Source: SCTD01 sp046593875 | GTDB taxonomy: Bacteria > Actinomycetota > Actinomycetes > Mycobacteriales > SCTD01 | NCBI GenBank assembly: GCA_046593875.1 | Contig: JBKJQQ010000262.1 | Span: 1-25,696, forward strand | Length of the DNA stretch: 25,696 nucleotides | Reading direction: 5' to 3' | Shown: positions 14,036 to 20,218 of the stretch, in pieces | Layout: each line of letters starts with the position of its first letter | Numbering within the stretch: position 1 is the first letter of the stretch | The notes under the pieces: generated by a model | Seen by the model: only the letters and a program-made list of their open reading frames with translations | Told to the model about the DNA's origin: nothing | Database searches by the model: none | Translations under genes and position numbers: made by a program

Positions 14036-14797
14036 ATGCGCGTGGCGTTCGTGGGCAAGGGTGGCGCCGGGAAGTCCTCCCTGGCAGGCACCTTCATCCG
14101 TGTCCTGGCAGGCACGGGCGAGCAGGTGCTCGCCCTGGACTCCGACCCGATGCCGGGCCTGGCCTTCTCTCTCGGTGTCCCGCAGAGCGACGCCGGACTG
14201 CCGGACGAAGCGGTGGAGGAGTACGCCGACGAGGAGGGCCGCACCCGCTTCCGCCTGCGCGACGGCCTGACCGGAGCCGCCGCGGTGGCGCAGTACGCCG
14301 CCCGTACGGCCGAGGGCGCCTACTTCCTGCAGCTGGGCAAGGCGCGCGGGCCGCAGTGGAGCAACACCCGGCAGCACTTCGGCTTCCAGCGGGTGCTCGA
14401 CGACCTGCCTGGCGACGGCTGGAGCATCGTCGGTGACCTGCCCGGCGGCACCCGCCAGCCGTTCCTCACCTGGGGGCGTTACGCGCGGACCTTCCTGGTC
14501 GTGGTCGAGCCGACGCCGGCATCGCTGCTCACCGGTCGGCGGCTGGCGCGGCTGGCGACGGCCGCGCAGGCCCCTCGGGTGCTTGTCATCGCGAACAAGG
14601 TGCGCGAACCCGGCGACGCGGAGCGGGTCGCCGAGCGGACCGGCCTGCAGCTGCTCGGCGCTGTCCCCTTCGACCCCGCGATGGGCGACGCCGACCGGCT
14701 GGGGCGCGCCATCCTGGACCACGACCCCCAGGGGCCCACCGTCACGGCGGTACGGTCGATCGTCGACGTGCTTCGCCACGAGAAGGAGCTCGCATGA
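14036..14797 (+). CDS. CooC-like MinD-family ATPase, first copy (lacks CxC motif)
   Basis: A 253-aa SIMIBI-class ATPase. MRVAFVGKGGAGKSSLAG is the deviant Walker A with signature Lys (GKGGAGKS), LALDSDPMPGLAFSLG is the switch I and Asp region, LVVVEPTPASLLTGRRLARL is the CooC-like adenine side, and VLVIANKVREP matches the NK-type base motif. CooC proteins insert nickel into carbon monoxide dehydrogenase through a dimer-interface CxC motif. That motif is missing here; the corresponding stretch reads KARGPQWSNTRQHFGFQ. It may therefore bind a different ligand or act as partner to the next ATPase, whose ATG overlaps its stop (ATGA). ATG at 14036 is chosen over an upstream GTG because it starts the conserved strand and has a leaderless promoter. 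Confidence 0.88.
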   Translation: MRVAFVGKGGAGKSSLAGTFIRVLAGTGEQVLALDSDPMPGLAFSLGVPQSDAGLPDEAVEEYADEEGRTRFRLRDGLTGAAAVAQYAARTAEGAYFLQLGKARGPQWSNTRQHFGFQRVLDDLPGDGWSIVGDLPGGTRQPFLTWGRYARTFLVVVEPTPASLLTGRRLARLATAAQAPRVLVIANKVREPGDAERVAERTGLQLLGAVPFDPAMGDADRLGRAILDHDPQGPTVTAVRSIVDVLRHEKELA

Positions 14798-15528
14798 AGA
14801 TCGCCGTGGTCGGAAAGGGCGGGTCGGGCAAGACGACGACCTCCGCCATCCTGGCGCGTACCTTCGCGCGGGCCGGTCGCCCGACACTGGCTCTGGACTG
14901 CGACAGCAACCCGAACCTGGGGATCTCGCTCGGAATCGGCGAGGATGCCACCGAGCAGCTGGTCTCGGTGCGCGACGCGGTCGACGCCGGCGAGCAGGAG
15001 CATGCCGACTCGCCCGACGAGCTGGTCGAGCGCTTCGGCGTGGACGCCCCTGACGGCGTGCGCCTCGCGGTCGTCACGGCCATCCAGAACCCGCAACCGG
15101 GCTGCCCATGATGTGGCATCTCACCTGAGCAGTTGCTCGGGCAGCTCGCACGTCCCGACCGCGTCGTCGTCGCCGACTTCGAGGCCGGTCTCGGCACGAT
15201 CCTGCGCCTGGACGGTCATCCCGTCGACGTCGTGGTGGTCGTCGTCGAGCCGACCGCGAAGTCTCTCGAGGTCGGACGGCGCGCCGCGGAGTCGGTGCGC
15301 GAGGGCGGTCTGGGCCGGCTGGTCGTCACCGCCAACCGGGTGCGCGACGACCAGGACGCCGCCCGGGTGCACGCGGCCTTCCCCGGGATCGACGTGGTGC
15401 TGGTCCCCGACGACCCGGCCGTCGTCGCGGCCGAGCGCACCGGGCTGGCACCTCTGGACGCCGCTCCCGATGCCCCCGCGGTGCGCGCGCTGGTCGCCCT
15501 GGCGGAGCGCCTGCTGAGCGCAGGCTGA
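14794..15528 (+). CDS. CooC-like ATPase, second copy, with in-frame TGA: candidate selenoprotein
   Basis: A 244-residue frame if the TGA at 15109-15111 is read as an amino acid. The part before it holds GKGGSGKTT (7-15) and LALDCDSNPNLGISLGIG; the part after it holds VVVADFEAGLGTILRL, VVVVEPTAKSLEVGRRAAE and LVVTANRVRDD. Together they make one normal-length CooC-type ATPase, and each half alone would be useless. The TGA is codon 106 in GCP-TGA-CGISPEQLL. It aligns with the second Cys of the CxC metal-binding motif, seen intact as GCTCSG in the third copy (Cys112, Cys114) and known as Cys112-Cys114 in Carboxydothermus CooC1. A hairpin sits 12 nt after the TGA. Selenocysteine insertion (C-P-Sec-C) is therefore plausible. 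A nonsense change from TGC or TGG, or a base-call error, is the alternative. No selA, selB or selC is in the window. Confidence 0.75.
15124..15141 (+). promoter_or_regulatory. bacterial SECIS-like hairpin after the in-frame TGA
   Basis: CCTGAGC (15124-15130) pairs along its whole length with GCTCGGG (15135-15141), one pair being G-U, and encloses the loop AGUU. The stem begins 12 nt and the loop 19 nt after the TGA. Known bacterial SECIS elements need an apical loop about 16-37 nt from the UGA with a G in its first two positions; the E. coli fdhF element starts 11 nt after its UGA. The bulged U of the E. coli element is not seen. Confidence 0.6.
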
Positions 15529-15540
15529 GGCCTCCTCAGC
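15524..15540. terminator. bidirectional terminator between convergent ATPase genes
   Basis: GCTGAGG-CCT-CCTCAGC is a perfect 7-bp stem with a 3-nt loop. It contains the TGA of the plus-strand ATPase (15526-15528) and the stop of the minus-strand one (15536-15538), so it can end transcription from both sides. Confidence 0.55.
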
Positions 15541-16324
15541 TCCGGACGCGGGCGTGCGCGGCGTCCAAGGCGTCCAGCACCTCGTCGAGGGCCTGCTGCA
15601 CCGCCGCGGCGACGGGGGTCAGCCCCACCGCGCCCGTGCGGTCCGCGGCGGCCACCTCGGCGTCGTAGGGCAGGACGCCCGCCAGGGGGATGCCCTCCGC
15701 GGCCAGCGCATCCCGGAAGAAGTCGGCGTCCTCCGGCCCGCGCGACTTGTTGCCCAGCGCCAGCACCTCCGGGATGCCGAGCTCGGCTGCCAGCGCCGAG
15801 GTGCGGGCCGCCGTGAGCACCGACTTGCGGGTCGGCTCGCAGACGACCAGCAGCAGATCGGCGTGCGCCAGCGTCCCGCCGGATCGGCTCAGGTGCTCCA
15901 GCCCGGCCTCCATGTCGACCAGTGCCAGGTCGACGTCCTCGAGCGCGTCGGCCAGCAGGCTGCGCACGGTCGCGTGGCCGCTGCAGGTGCAGCCGGCGCC
16001 CGCCTCGGCGACCTTGATGGCAGACAGCAGGATCGGCCCTGCCGGGGTCGCCCGGCCGTACTCCGCCAGCAGGTCGGCCGCCGCCGTCGTCCCGCCCGAG
16101 CCCACCACCGTTGCGCGCGGAAGCACCGGCACGGCTTCGGTCTCGGCGAGCGAGAGGCCCAGGGACAGACCGAGATTGGGGTTGGAGTCGGTGTCTATCG
16201 CGACGACCTGCCGGCCCCGGTCGGCGTAGGCACGAGCGAGCAGCCCCGAGACGGTCGTCTTGCCGACCCCGCCCTTTCCCACCACGCCGAGCTTGAGCTT
16301 GAGCTGACCTGCGACAGCGGGCAT
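15536..16324 (-). CDS. CooC-like MinD-family ATPase, third copy (intact CxC)
   Basis: A 262-aa ATPase. KLGVVGKGGVGKTTVSG is the deviant Walker A, VAIDTDSNPNLGLSLGL the switch region, GAGCTCSG the metal-binding CxC (Cys112, Cys114), LALVDMEAGLEHLSR the Walker B, VVCEPTRKSVLTAARTS the adenine side, and VLALGNKSR the base motif. This is a complete CooC-type nickel-insertion ATPase. The ATG at 16324 has a good AGGAGG ribosome binding site 5 nt upstream; the longer GTG-type frame starts in the intergenic region without one. It runs opposite to the other two ATPases and converges on the second. CooC usually accompanies CO dehydrogenase, which is absent here; hydrogenase nickel loading is an inference from context. 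Confidence 0.9.
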   Translation of the reverse strand: MPAVAGQLKLKLGVVGKGGVGKTTVSGLLARAYADRGRQVVAIDTDSNPNLGLSLGLSLAETEAVPVLPRATVVGSGGTTAAADLLAEYGRATPAGPILLSAIKVAEAGAGCTCSGHATVRSLLADALEDVDLALVDMEAGLEHLSRSGGTLAHADLLLVVCEPTRKSVLTAARTSALAAELGIPEVLALGNKSRGPEDADFFRDALAAEGIPLAGVLPYDAEVAAADRTGAVGLTPVAAAVQQALDEVLDALDAAHARVRS

Positions 16325-16420
16325 GCGGTCCTCCTGAGGTCGGACGGTAGTGGCGCGAATCACCTAGTAGGGGCACACTGCCAGCCAGGACGCGGTGACG
16401 TCGACAGGCAGGAGCTCCGC

Positions 16421-16678
16421 ATGGTGGTGTTCTGGGTCATGAGCGCAATAGGTCTGCTGGTGGTCGCGCCACTGGTCGTGGCGCTGGCCAGCTACGTCAT
16501 CCGGCCCGCGCTCGAGAGCGCCCGCTACGCCGACGACATCCTCGAGCACGGGGTCGGGATCACGGCCGCCGTCGAACCCGTCCCCGCGCTTCTCACGACG
16601 CGCGAGCTGACCGCCGAGGTCACCGAGAACGCGGTCGCCTACGTCACCGCTCTGCGCCGTCTCGTCGCCGCGAAGTAG
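16421..16678 (+). CDS. 85-aa single-TM small protein (family 1, hydrogenase-linked)
   Basis: An 85-residue protein. An N-terminal membrane helix (about residues 3-27, FWVMSAIGLLVVAPLVVALA) is followed by a short charged cytoplasmic segment with VEPVPALLTTRELTAEVTEN. The length is identical to the protein at 24751-25008, and both have W-x2-S before the helix and a TT in the middle of the tail, so they look like diverged paralogues. Ribosome binding site GGCAGGAG lies upstream of the ATG. It starts a plus-strand operon with a second small TM protein, a DUF1059 protein and a NifU-type protein. No known domain; it could anchor the otherwise soluble hydrogenase. Confidence 0.78.
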   Translation: MVVFWVMSAIGLLVVAPLVVALASYVIRPALESARYADDILEHGVGITAAVEPVPALLTTRELTAEVTENAVAYVTALRRLVAAK

Positions 16679-16688
16679 AGGAGCTCCC

Positions 16689-16955
16689 ATGTCCGCAGCC
16701 GCCATCGCCGCCCTCGTCGTGACGGGTGTGCTCATCGCCGCGCTGGCGTTCTACCTGCTCTGGGTGGTCGTGATCCTGCGGCGGCTGACCGACACCCTCG
16801 GCAAGGTGGTGTTCGGCGTCGCCTCGATCGCGCACCGGGTGGAACCGGTCGGTCAGATCGTGGGGGAGATCAACGGTGACCTCATCGGCGTCGCCGACGC
16901 CCTCGAGGCCCTTGCCTCCGACCTCAACCCGACCCGCGCCGCGCGGGCCTCCTAG
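16689..16955 (+). CDS. 88-aa single-TM small protein (family 2, hydrogenase-linked)
   Basis: An 88-residue protein with an N-terminal membrane helix (about 5-30, AALVVTGVLIAALAFYLLWVVV). Its tail holds LGKVVFGVASIAHRVEPVG and VGEINGDLIGVADALEAL. The protein at 25010-25306 has LGKVAFGVRAIETQ and VTKINGQLATIAGALDGV at the same places, a clear paralogue. The ATG follows GAGGAG (16677-16682) and lies 10 bp after the stop of the preceding small TM gene. Likely membrane-attached with its helical tail in the cytoplasm. Function unknown; the repeated pairing with the hydrogenase island suggests a subunit or docking role. Confidence 0.8.
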   Translation: MSAAAIAALVVTGVLIAALAFYLLWVVVILRRLTDTLGKVVFGVASIAHRVEPVGQIVGEINGDLIGVADALEALASDLNPTRAARAS

Positions 16956-16964
16956 GAGCCGACG

Positions 16965-17144
16965 ATGTCCCTCGAGTTCCGCTGCGCCGACGTCGGTGTG
17001 GCCTGCAAGAACGTCGCGAAGGCGGACGACGCCGACACCCTCGTCGCCGCGGTCGCCAAGCACGCCAAGGCCAGGCACGGCGTCGAGCTGAACCAGACCC
17101 TGATCGACTACGCCATCACCAAGGTGCGCCCCAGCGGTGGCTGA
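16965..17144 (+). CDS. DUF1059 small protein
   Basis: A 59-aa protein, MSLEFRCADVGVACKN followed by DDADTLVAAVAKHAKARHGVELNQ. The opening strand with Cys7 and Cys14 and the helix HAKARHG are the DUF1059 signature, a small family with possible metal-binding Cys and His and no proven function. The ATG is 9 bp after the stop of the small TM gene. Its last 8 bases overlap the GTG start of the NifU-like gene, so the two are translationally coupled. The Cys/His content and the position beside a NifU-type Fe-S carrier suggest a part in metal or cluster handling, but that is inference. Confidence 0.8.
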   Translation: MSLEFRCADVGVACKNVAKADDADTLVAAVAKHAKARHGVELNQTLIDYAITKVRPSGG

Positions 17145-17697
17145 GCCCGCTCTGGAGGCGGTGCCCGCGGACCCCTCGCTCGAGGCGCTCGGTCCGCTGC
17201 TCGACCGACTCGAGGTGCTGCTCGCCGAGGTCGAGGACCTCGACGGACCGGTCCGGGACCGCGTCTTCGAGCTGCTCGACGGGGTCGACGCCGTGCACCG
17301 GCTGGCCATCACCCGACTTGCCGACGGGCTCGGCGAGAAGCTGCGTCCGCTGCGCCGGCAGGACGTCGCCGTGGACTGGTTGTTCGAGGCCTACGGCGTC
17401 GGGGTCGACGACGTCGAGGCAGCCTCCACCGCACTCGAGCCCGTCCGTCCCTACCTGCACGAGCACGGCGGGGAGGTCGAGGTCCTCGGCGTCGAGCACG
17501 GCGTGGTGCGCGTGCGGCTGCTCGGCGCCTGCTCCGGCTGCACGTCCGCTGCCGAGACGCTGCGGCACGGCGTGGAGGAAGCGCTGCGGGAGAACCTGCC
17601 CGGTTTCGTGGCGATGGACGTCGCCCCCGACGACGGCGCGGCCGCGCACCCGCCCCCGACCCAGGTGCTGCTCCAGATCACCCCCCGACCGCTCTGA
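17137..17697 (+). CDS. NifU C-terminal-domain protein (Fe-S scaffold/carrier)
   Basis: A 186-aa protein. The N-terminal half (about 1-95) is a helical region of unknown type (LLDRLEVLLAEVEDL, AVDWLFEAYGV). The C-terminal half is a NifU-C / Nfu domain: LEPVRPYLHEHGGEVEVLGVEHGVVRVRLLGACSGC with Cys132 and Cys135, then TLRHGVEEALRENLPG. The CxxC binds a [4Fe-4S] cluster between two monomers for hand-over to apo-proteins. In this island the natural client is the hydrogenase small subunit with its three clusters. GTG at 17137 overlaps the DUF1059 stop by 8 bp. Its stop directly abuts that of the minus-strand maturation endopeptidase. Confidence 0.9.
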   Translation: MAEPALEAVPADPSLEALGPLLDRLEVLLAEVEDLDGPVRDRVFELLDGVDAVHRLAITRLADGLGEKLRPLRRQDVAVDWLFEAYGVGVDDVEAASTALEPVRPYLHEHGGEVEVLGVEHGVVRVRLLGACSGCTSAAETLRHGVEEALRENLPGFVAMDVAPDDGAAAHPPPTQVLLQITPRPL

Positions 17698-18192
17698 TCA
17701 GGTCGTCGCGGCGGCGTGCTCGTCCAGCAGCCGGTGGATCTCCCGCACGACCACCGGCACGGCCCGGCGCGTCACCTCCGACAGCCCCTGCCGCGGCTCC
17801 TGCGTGTCGGTCGTCTGCACCCCCACGATCAACGTCGTACGAGGAAGCACACCGAGGCCGAGCGCGACCATCAGGGCGCGGGCCGGGGTGGCCAGGTGCA
17901 TGTCGGCCAGCTCGTCGCGGCGACGGTCGACCGAGAGCGTGCTGACGTCGAGCACGTCCGGTCGCTGGACGATGACAGTCCCGGCCGCGCGACCGAGATC
18001 GACCGCATCGACGACGAGCAGCAGGTCCGCGCCGTCCATCAGCTCCTGCACCAGGTGGATCCCCCCGATGCCGACCTCCAGGACGCGCACCCCCTCGGGC
18101 AGCACCTCGTCGACCAGCGCCTGCGCCACCGCCGGACCCACGCCGTCGTCGGCGCGCAGCACGTTGCCGAAGCAGGCCACGATCGCGCGCAT
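17698..18192 (-). CDS. hyaD: hydrogenase maturation endopeptidase (HyaD/HycI family)
   Basis: A 164-aa nickel-dependent protease that trims the C-terminus of the large subunit after nickel insertion. MRAIVACFGNVLRADDGVG carries the first acidic metal ligand (Asp15/16), LLLVVDAVDLG the second (Asp62) and ELADMHLATP the His (His99), matching the Glu/Asp, Asp, His set of HybD. GIGGIHLVQEL and the ending region with GVQTTD fit the family. ATG at 18192 is chosen over longer frames because it begins the conserved first strand and has TACCCT exactly 6 nt upstream, a leaderless pattern. The expected cleavage site lies after His613 of the large subunit. It diverges from the TPR gene by only 17 bp. Confidence 0.93.
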   Translation of the reverse strand: MRAIVACFGNVLRADDGVGPAVAQALVDEVLPEGVRVLEVGIGGIHLVQELMDGADLLLVVDAVDLGRAAGTVIVQRPDVLDVSTLSVDRRRDELADMHLATPARALMVALGLGVLPRTTLIVGVQTTDTQEPRQGLSEVTRRAVPVVVREIHRLLDEHAAATT

Positions 18193-18198
18193 CGTGGC

Positions 18199-18204
18199 AG
18201 GGTA
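18199..18204 (-). promoter_or_regulatory. hyaD: hyaD -10 candidate (TACCCT), leaderless
   Basis: TACCCT on the minus strand lies 6 nt before the ATG at 18192, inside a 17-bp divergent gap. The promoter therefore overlaps the start of the TPR gene on the other strand. Confidence 0.45.
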
Positions 18205-18209
18205 GGCGC

Positions 18210-19436
18210 GTGCCGGACTCGGAGCAGGCGGTCCTGGTCGAGCGGCTCGGGCGCTACCCGGCAGAGCGCTATCCGGTGCAGCACGCGACGACGCAGTTCC
18301 ACCTCGGTTCGGTGCTGCTGCACGCCGGTCAGACGCGTGCCGCACAGTCGGCGCTGACCACGGCGCGCGAGGTCTTCACCACCTCCGGCATGCGGCTCGA
18401 GTGCGCGAAGGCCACCGTCATGCTCGGCGTGGCGCTGCGCACCGCCGGGGAGCCCGACCGGGCAGCGGAGCTGCTGCGCGAGGCCTGCGTGCTGCTGGCC
18501 GACGTCGACGCGCCGGCCGAGCACGCCGCCGCGACCTACAACCTCGCGCTGGTGCTCAGCGACGCCGGCGACACGGCGGGCTCGCGTGCGGCGTGGACCC
18601 GGGCCTGTGAGCTCTTCCTGTCCGCCGGCTACCCCGGGCAGGCCGCCGCCGCCGCCCGTGACCACGGTGCGTCGCTGCTGACCGGCGGTGACGTCGCGGA
18701 GGCGGTGACGCTGCTCGAGCTGGCCGCGGCCCTCGCCGAGCGGGCCGGCGACGACCCGGGCACAGCCGCCGCCGCCAACGTGCTGGGCCTGGCGCACCTG
18801 GCCGCCGACGACCCGCACACGGCGGTCACCGTGCTGGGCCGTGCGCTGGGCTTCGTGCCGCGCAGCGTGCGCCCCGCCGAGCACGCCATGGTCAAGGCCA
18901 ACCTCGCGCTCGCGTACGAGCGGGCCGGCAACCCGGCCCGGGCTCGGCTCGCGGCGCGACAGGCACTCGCCGTCGGGAGCGCAGCGGCACCCGTGCGCAC
19001 CCAGTCGCTGGAGCTGCTGGCGCGCCTCCCGGGCCACGCGCCGGACGACCTGCTCGAGGTGCTCGACGCCCAGGACCTCTCCTCCTGGGCTCCGCTCATC
19101 CGGGAGGAGGTCCTGCGCGCCGCCGACTCCCCCGCCGCCGAGCGGCACGCCCTGCTCACCGGACTGCTGGACGGGATGCTGGCGCGACCCGCCGCCTCCT
19201 ACGACCTCGCCGAGAGCCTGCTGCAGGTGGTGCTGGAGCTGCCGCCGCGAAGCTACGACCTGCTGGTCACCGCGCTGGTGCAGGCGGCTGCCGGCCGGTC
19301 GGAGCAGGACACCGCGCGTCTGCAGGCAGTCATCGGCTCGGCCTTGGCGCGCTTCGCGATGCCGCAGTGGCAGCGGCTGGCCGCGAGCCTCAACGCGGCG
19401 GCCGAGGCGGCGGGGCAGCCCGCGACATGGCGATGA
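18210..19436 (+). CDS. TPR-repeat protein of the hydrogenase island
   Basis: A 408-aa alpha-helical protein with tetratricopeptide repeats through roughly residues 20-270. Examples are FHLGSVLLHAGQTRAAQSALTTA, TYNLALVLSDAGDTAGSRAAW, NVLGLAHLAADDPHTAVTVLGRAL and VKANLALAYERAGNPARARLAARQAL. The C-terminal part (about 275-405) is helical but not obviously TPR. TPR proteins act as binding scaffolds. GTG at 18210 is the start; there is no space for a separate leader because hyaD begins 17 bp away in the other direction. Its stop overlaps the ATG of the BirA-like gene. No signal peptide, so cytoplasmic. A role in assembling the hydrogenase is inferred only from position. Confidence 0.85.
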   Translation: MPDSEQAVLVERLGRYPAERYPVQHATTQFHLGSVLLHAGQTRAAQSALTTAREVFTTSGMRLECAKATVMLGVALRTAGEPDRAAELLREACVLLADVDAPAEHAAATYNLALVLSDAGDTAGSRAAWTRACELFLSAGYPGQAAAAARDHGASLLTGGDVAEAVTLLELAAALAERAGDDPGTAAAANVLGLAHLAADDPHTAVTVLGRALGFVPRSVRPAEHAMVKANLALAYERAGNPARARLAARQALAVGSAAAPVRTQSLELLARLPGHAPDDLLEVLDAQDLSSWAPLIREEVLRAADSPAAERHALLTGLLDGMLARPAASYDLAESLLQVVLELPPRSYDLLVTALVQAAAGRSEQDTARLQAVIGSALARFAMPQWQRLAASLNAAAEAAGQPATWR

Positions 19437-20209
19437 CGGGCGATCTCGACGCGGAGGTCCTCGCCCCTGTCCTGGGAGCGCGGGAGGTGCGCAGCTACCC
19501 GGCCCTGCTGTCGACCGAGTCGGTGGCCATGGCCTGGGCCCGTGAGGGAGCGCCGTCCGGCTCCCTGGTGGTGGCCGACTACCAAGCCTCCCCTCGCGGG
19601 CGGGGTGGGCTGCCCTGGACGGTCCGGCCCGGAATGGGTCTCGGCTTCACCCTGCTGCTGCGGCCAGCACTGGAGCCCGAGCGGGAGGGATGGCCCTACG
19701 TGGCAGCGCTTCTCGCCCTGCATGACGTGCTCGACCGACCGGACGCGCAGCTGGTCTGGCCGGACGAGGTGCACGACGGCGACGGCACGCCGCTCGCTCG
19801 GCTCGGCGCTTACGTCGAGCTCGGCCCGATGCGCACCGAGTGGGTCAGCCTGACGGTGCTCGTCGAAGCCGCGGCTCCCCCGCGGGCGGCCCTGCTGGCG
19901 GCCCTGGTGGCTGCCCTCGAGCAGCGGGTGGCCGAGCTGCCGGAGCAGGTGCTGGCCGACTACCTGCCCCGGTGCGCCACGGTGGGGCAGCAGCGCCGGG
20001 CCCGGCTCATCCCGATGGGACCGGGCGGGCCCGAGGTGACCGGCGAGGCCGTCGACGTACTGGCCGACGGATCGCTCGTGCTGCTCACCGCCCGGGGCAA
20101 CCGGGTCGCGGTCCCCCCGCAGAACCTCGGCCTGCTCGAGGAGCCGCAGGGACCGATCGAGGCTCCCGAGCGGCTGTTCGGTCAGCTCAGCCGGACACCG
20201 CCGGACTGA
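19427..20209 (+). CDS. BirA/LplA-like (biotin/lipoate ligase fold) protein, degenerate
   Basis: A 260-aa protein that follows the biotin-protein ligase pattern: STESVAMAWAREG (usual ST-N-x), LVVADYQASPRGRGGLPW in place of the A-x2-Q-x-x-GRGRxGRxW biotin loop, GLGFTLLLRPA, and WPDEVHDGDGTPLARLGAYVE in place of WPNDV plus the catalytic Lys segment. The C-terminal RARLIPMGPGGPEVTGEAVDVLADGSLVLLT resembles the small SH3-like domain of BirA. The Gly-rich loop is altered and the catalytic Lys is absent, so ordinary biotinylation is unlikely. It may bind a partner or another acyl-type cofactor. The start is ATG 19427 or 19433, the latter overlapping the TPR stop as ATGA. It is coupled to the TPR gene. 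Confidence 0.75.
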   Translation: MAMTGDLDAEVLAPVLGAREVRSYPALLSTESVAMAWAREGAPSGSLVVADYQASPRGRGGLPWTVRPGMGLGFTLLLRPALEPEREGWPYVAALLALHDVLDRPDAQLVWPDEVHDGDGTPLARLGAYVELGPMRTEWVSLTVLVEAAAPPRAALLAALVAALEQRVAELPEQVLADYLPRCATVGQQRRARLIPMGPGGPEVTGEAVDVLADGSLVLLTARGNRVAVPPQNLGLLEEPQGPIEAPERLFGQLSRTPPD

Positions 20210-20218
20210 CCCTGCCCC

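Noticed and set aside
14794..15111. Treating the second CooC-like ATPase as a frameshifted gene
   Set aside because: The parts before and after the TGA are in the same frame with no insertion or deletion needed; only the single TGA codon interrupts it.
14036..16324. A CO dehydrogenase locus, suggested by three CooC-like genes
   Set aside because: No CooS/CdhA-type catalytic subunit or CooF is present; every neighbouring enzyme gene belongs to hydrogenase synthesis.
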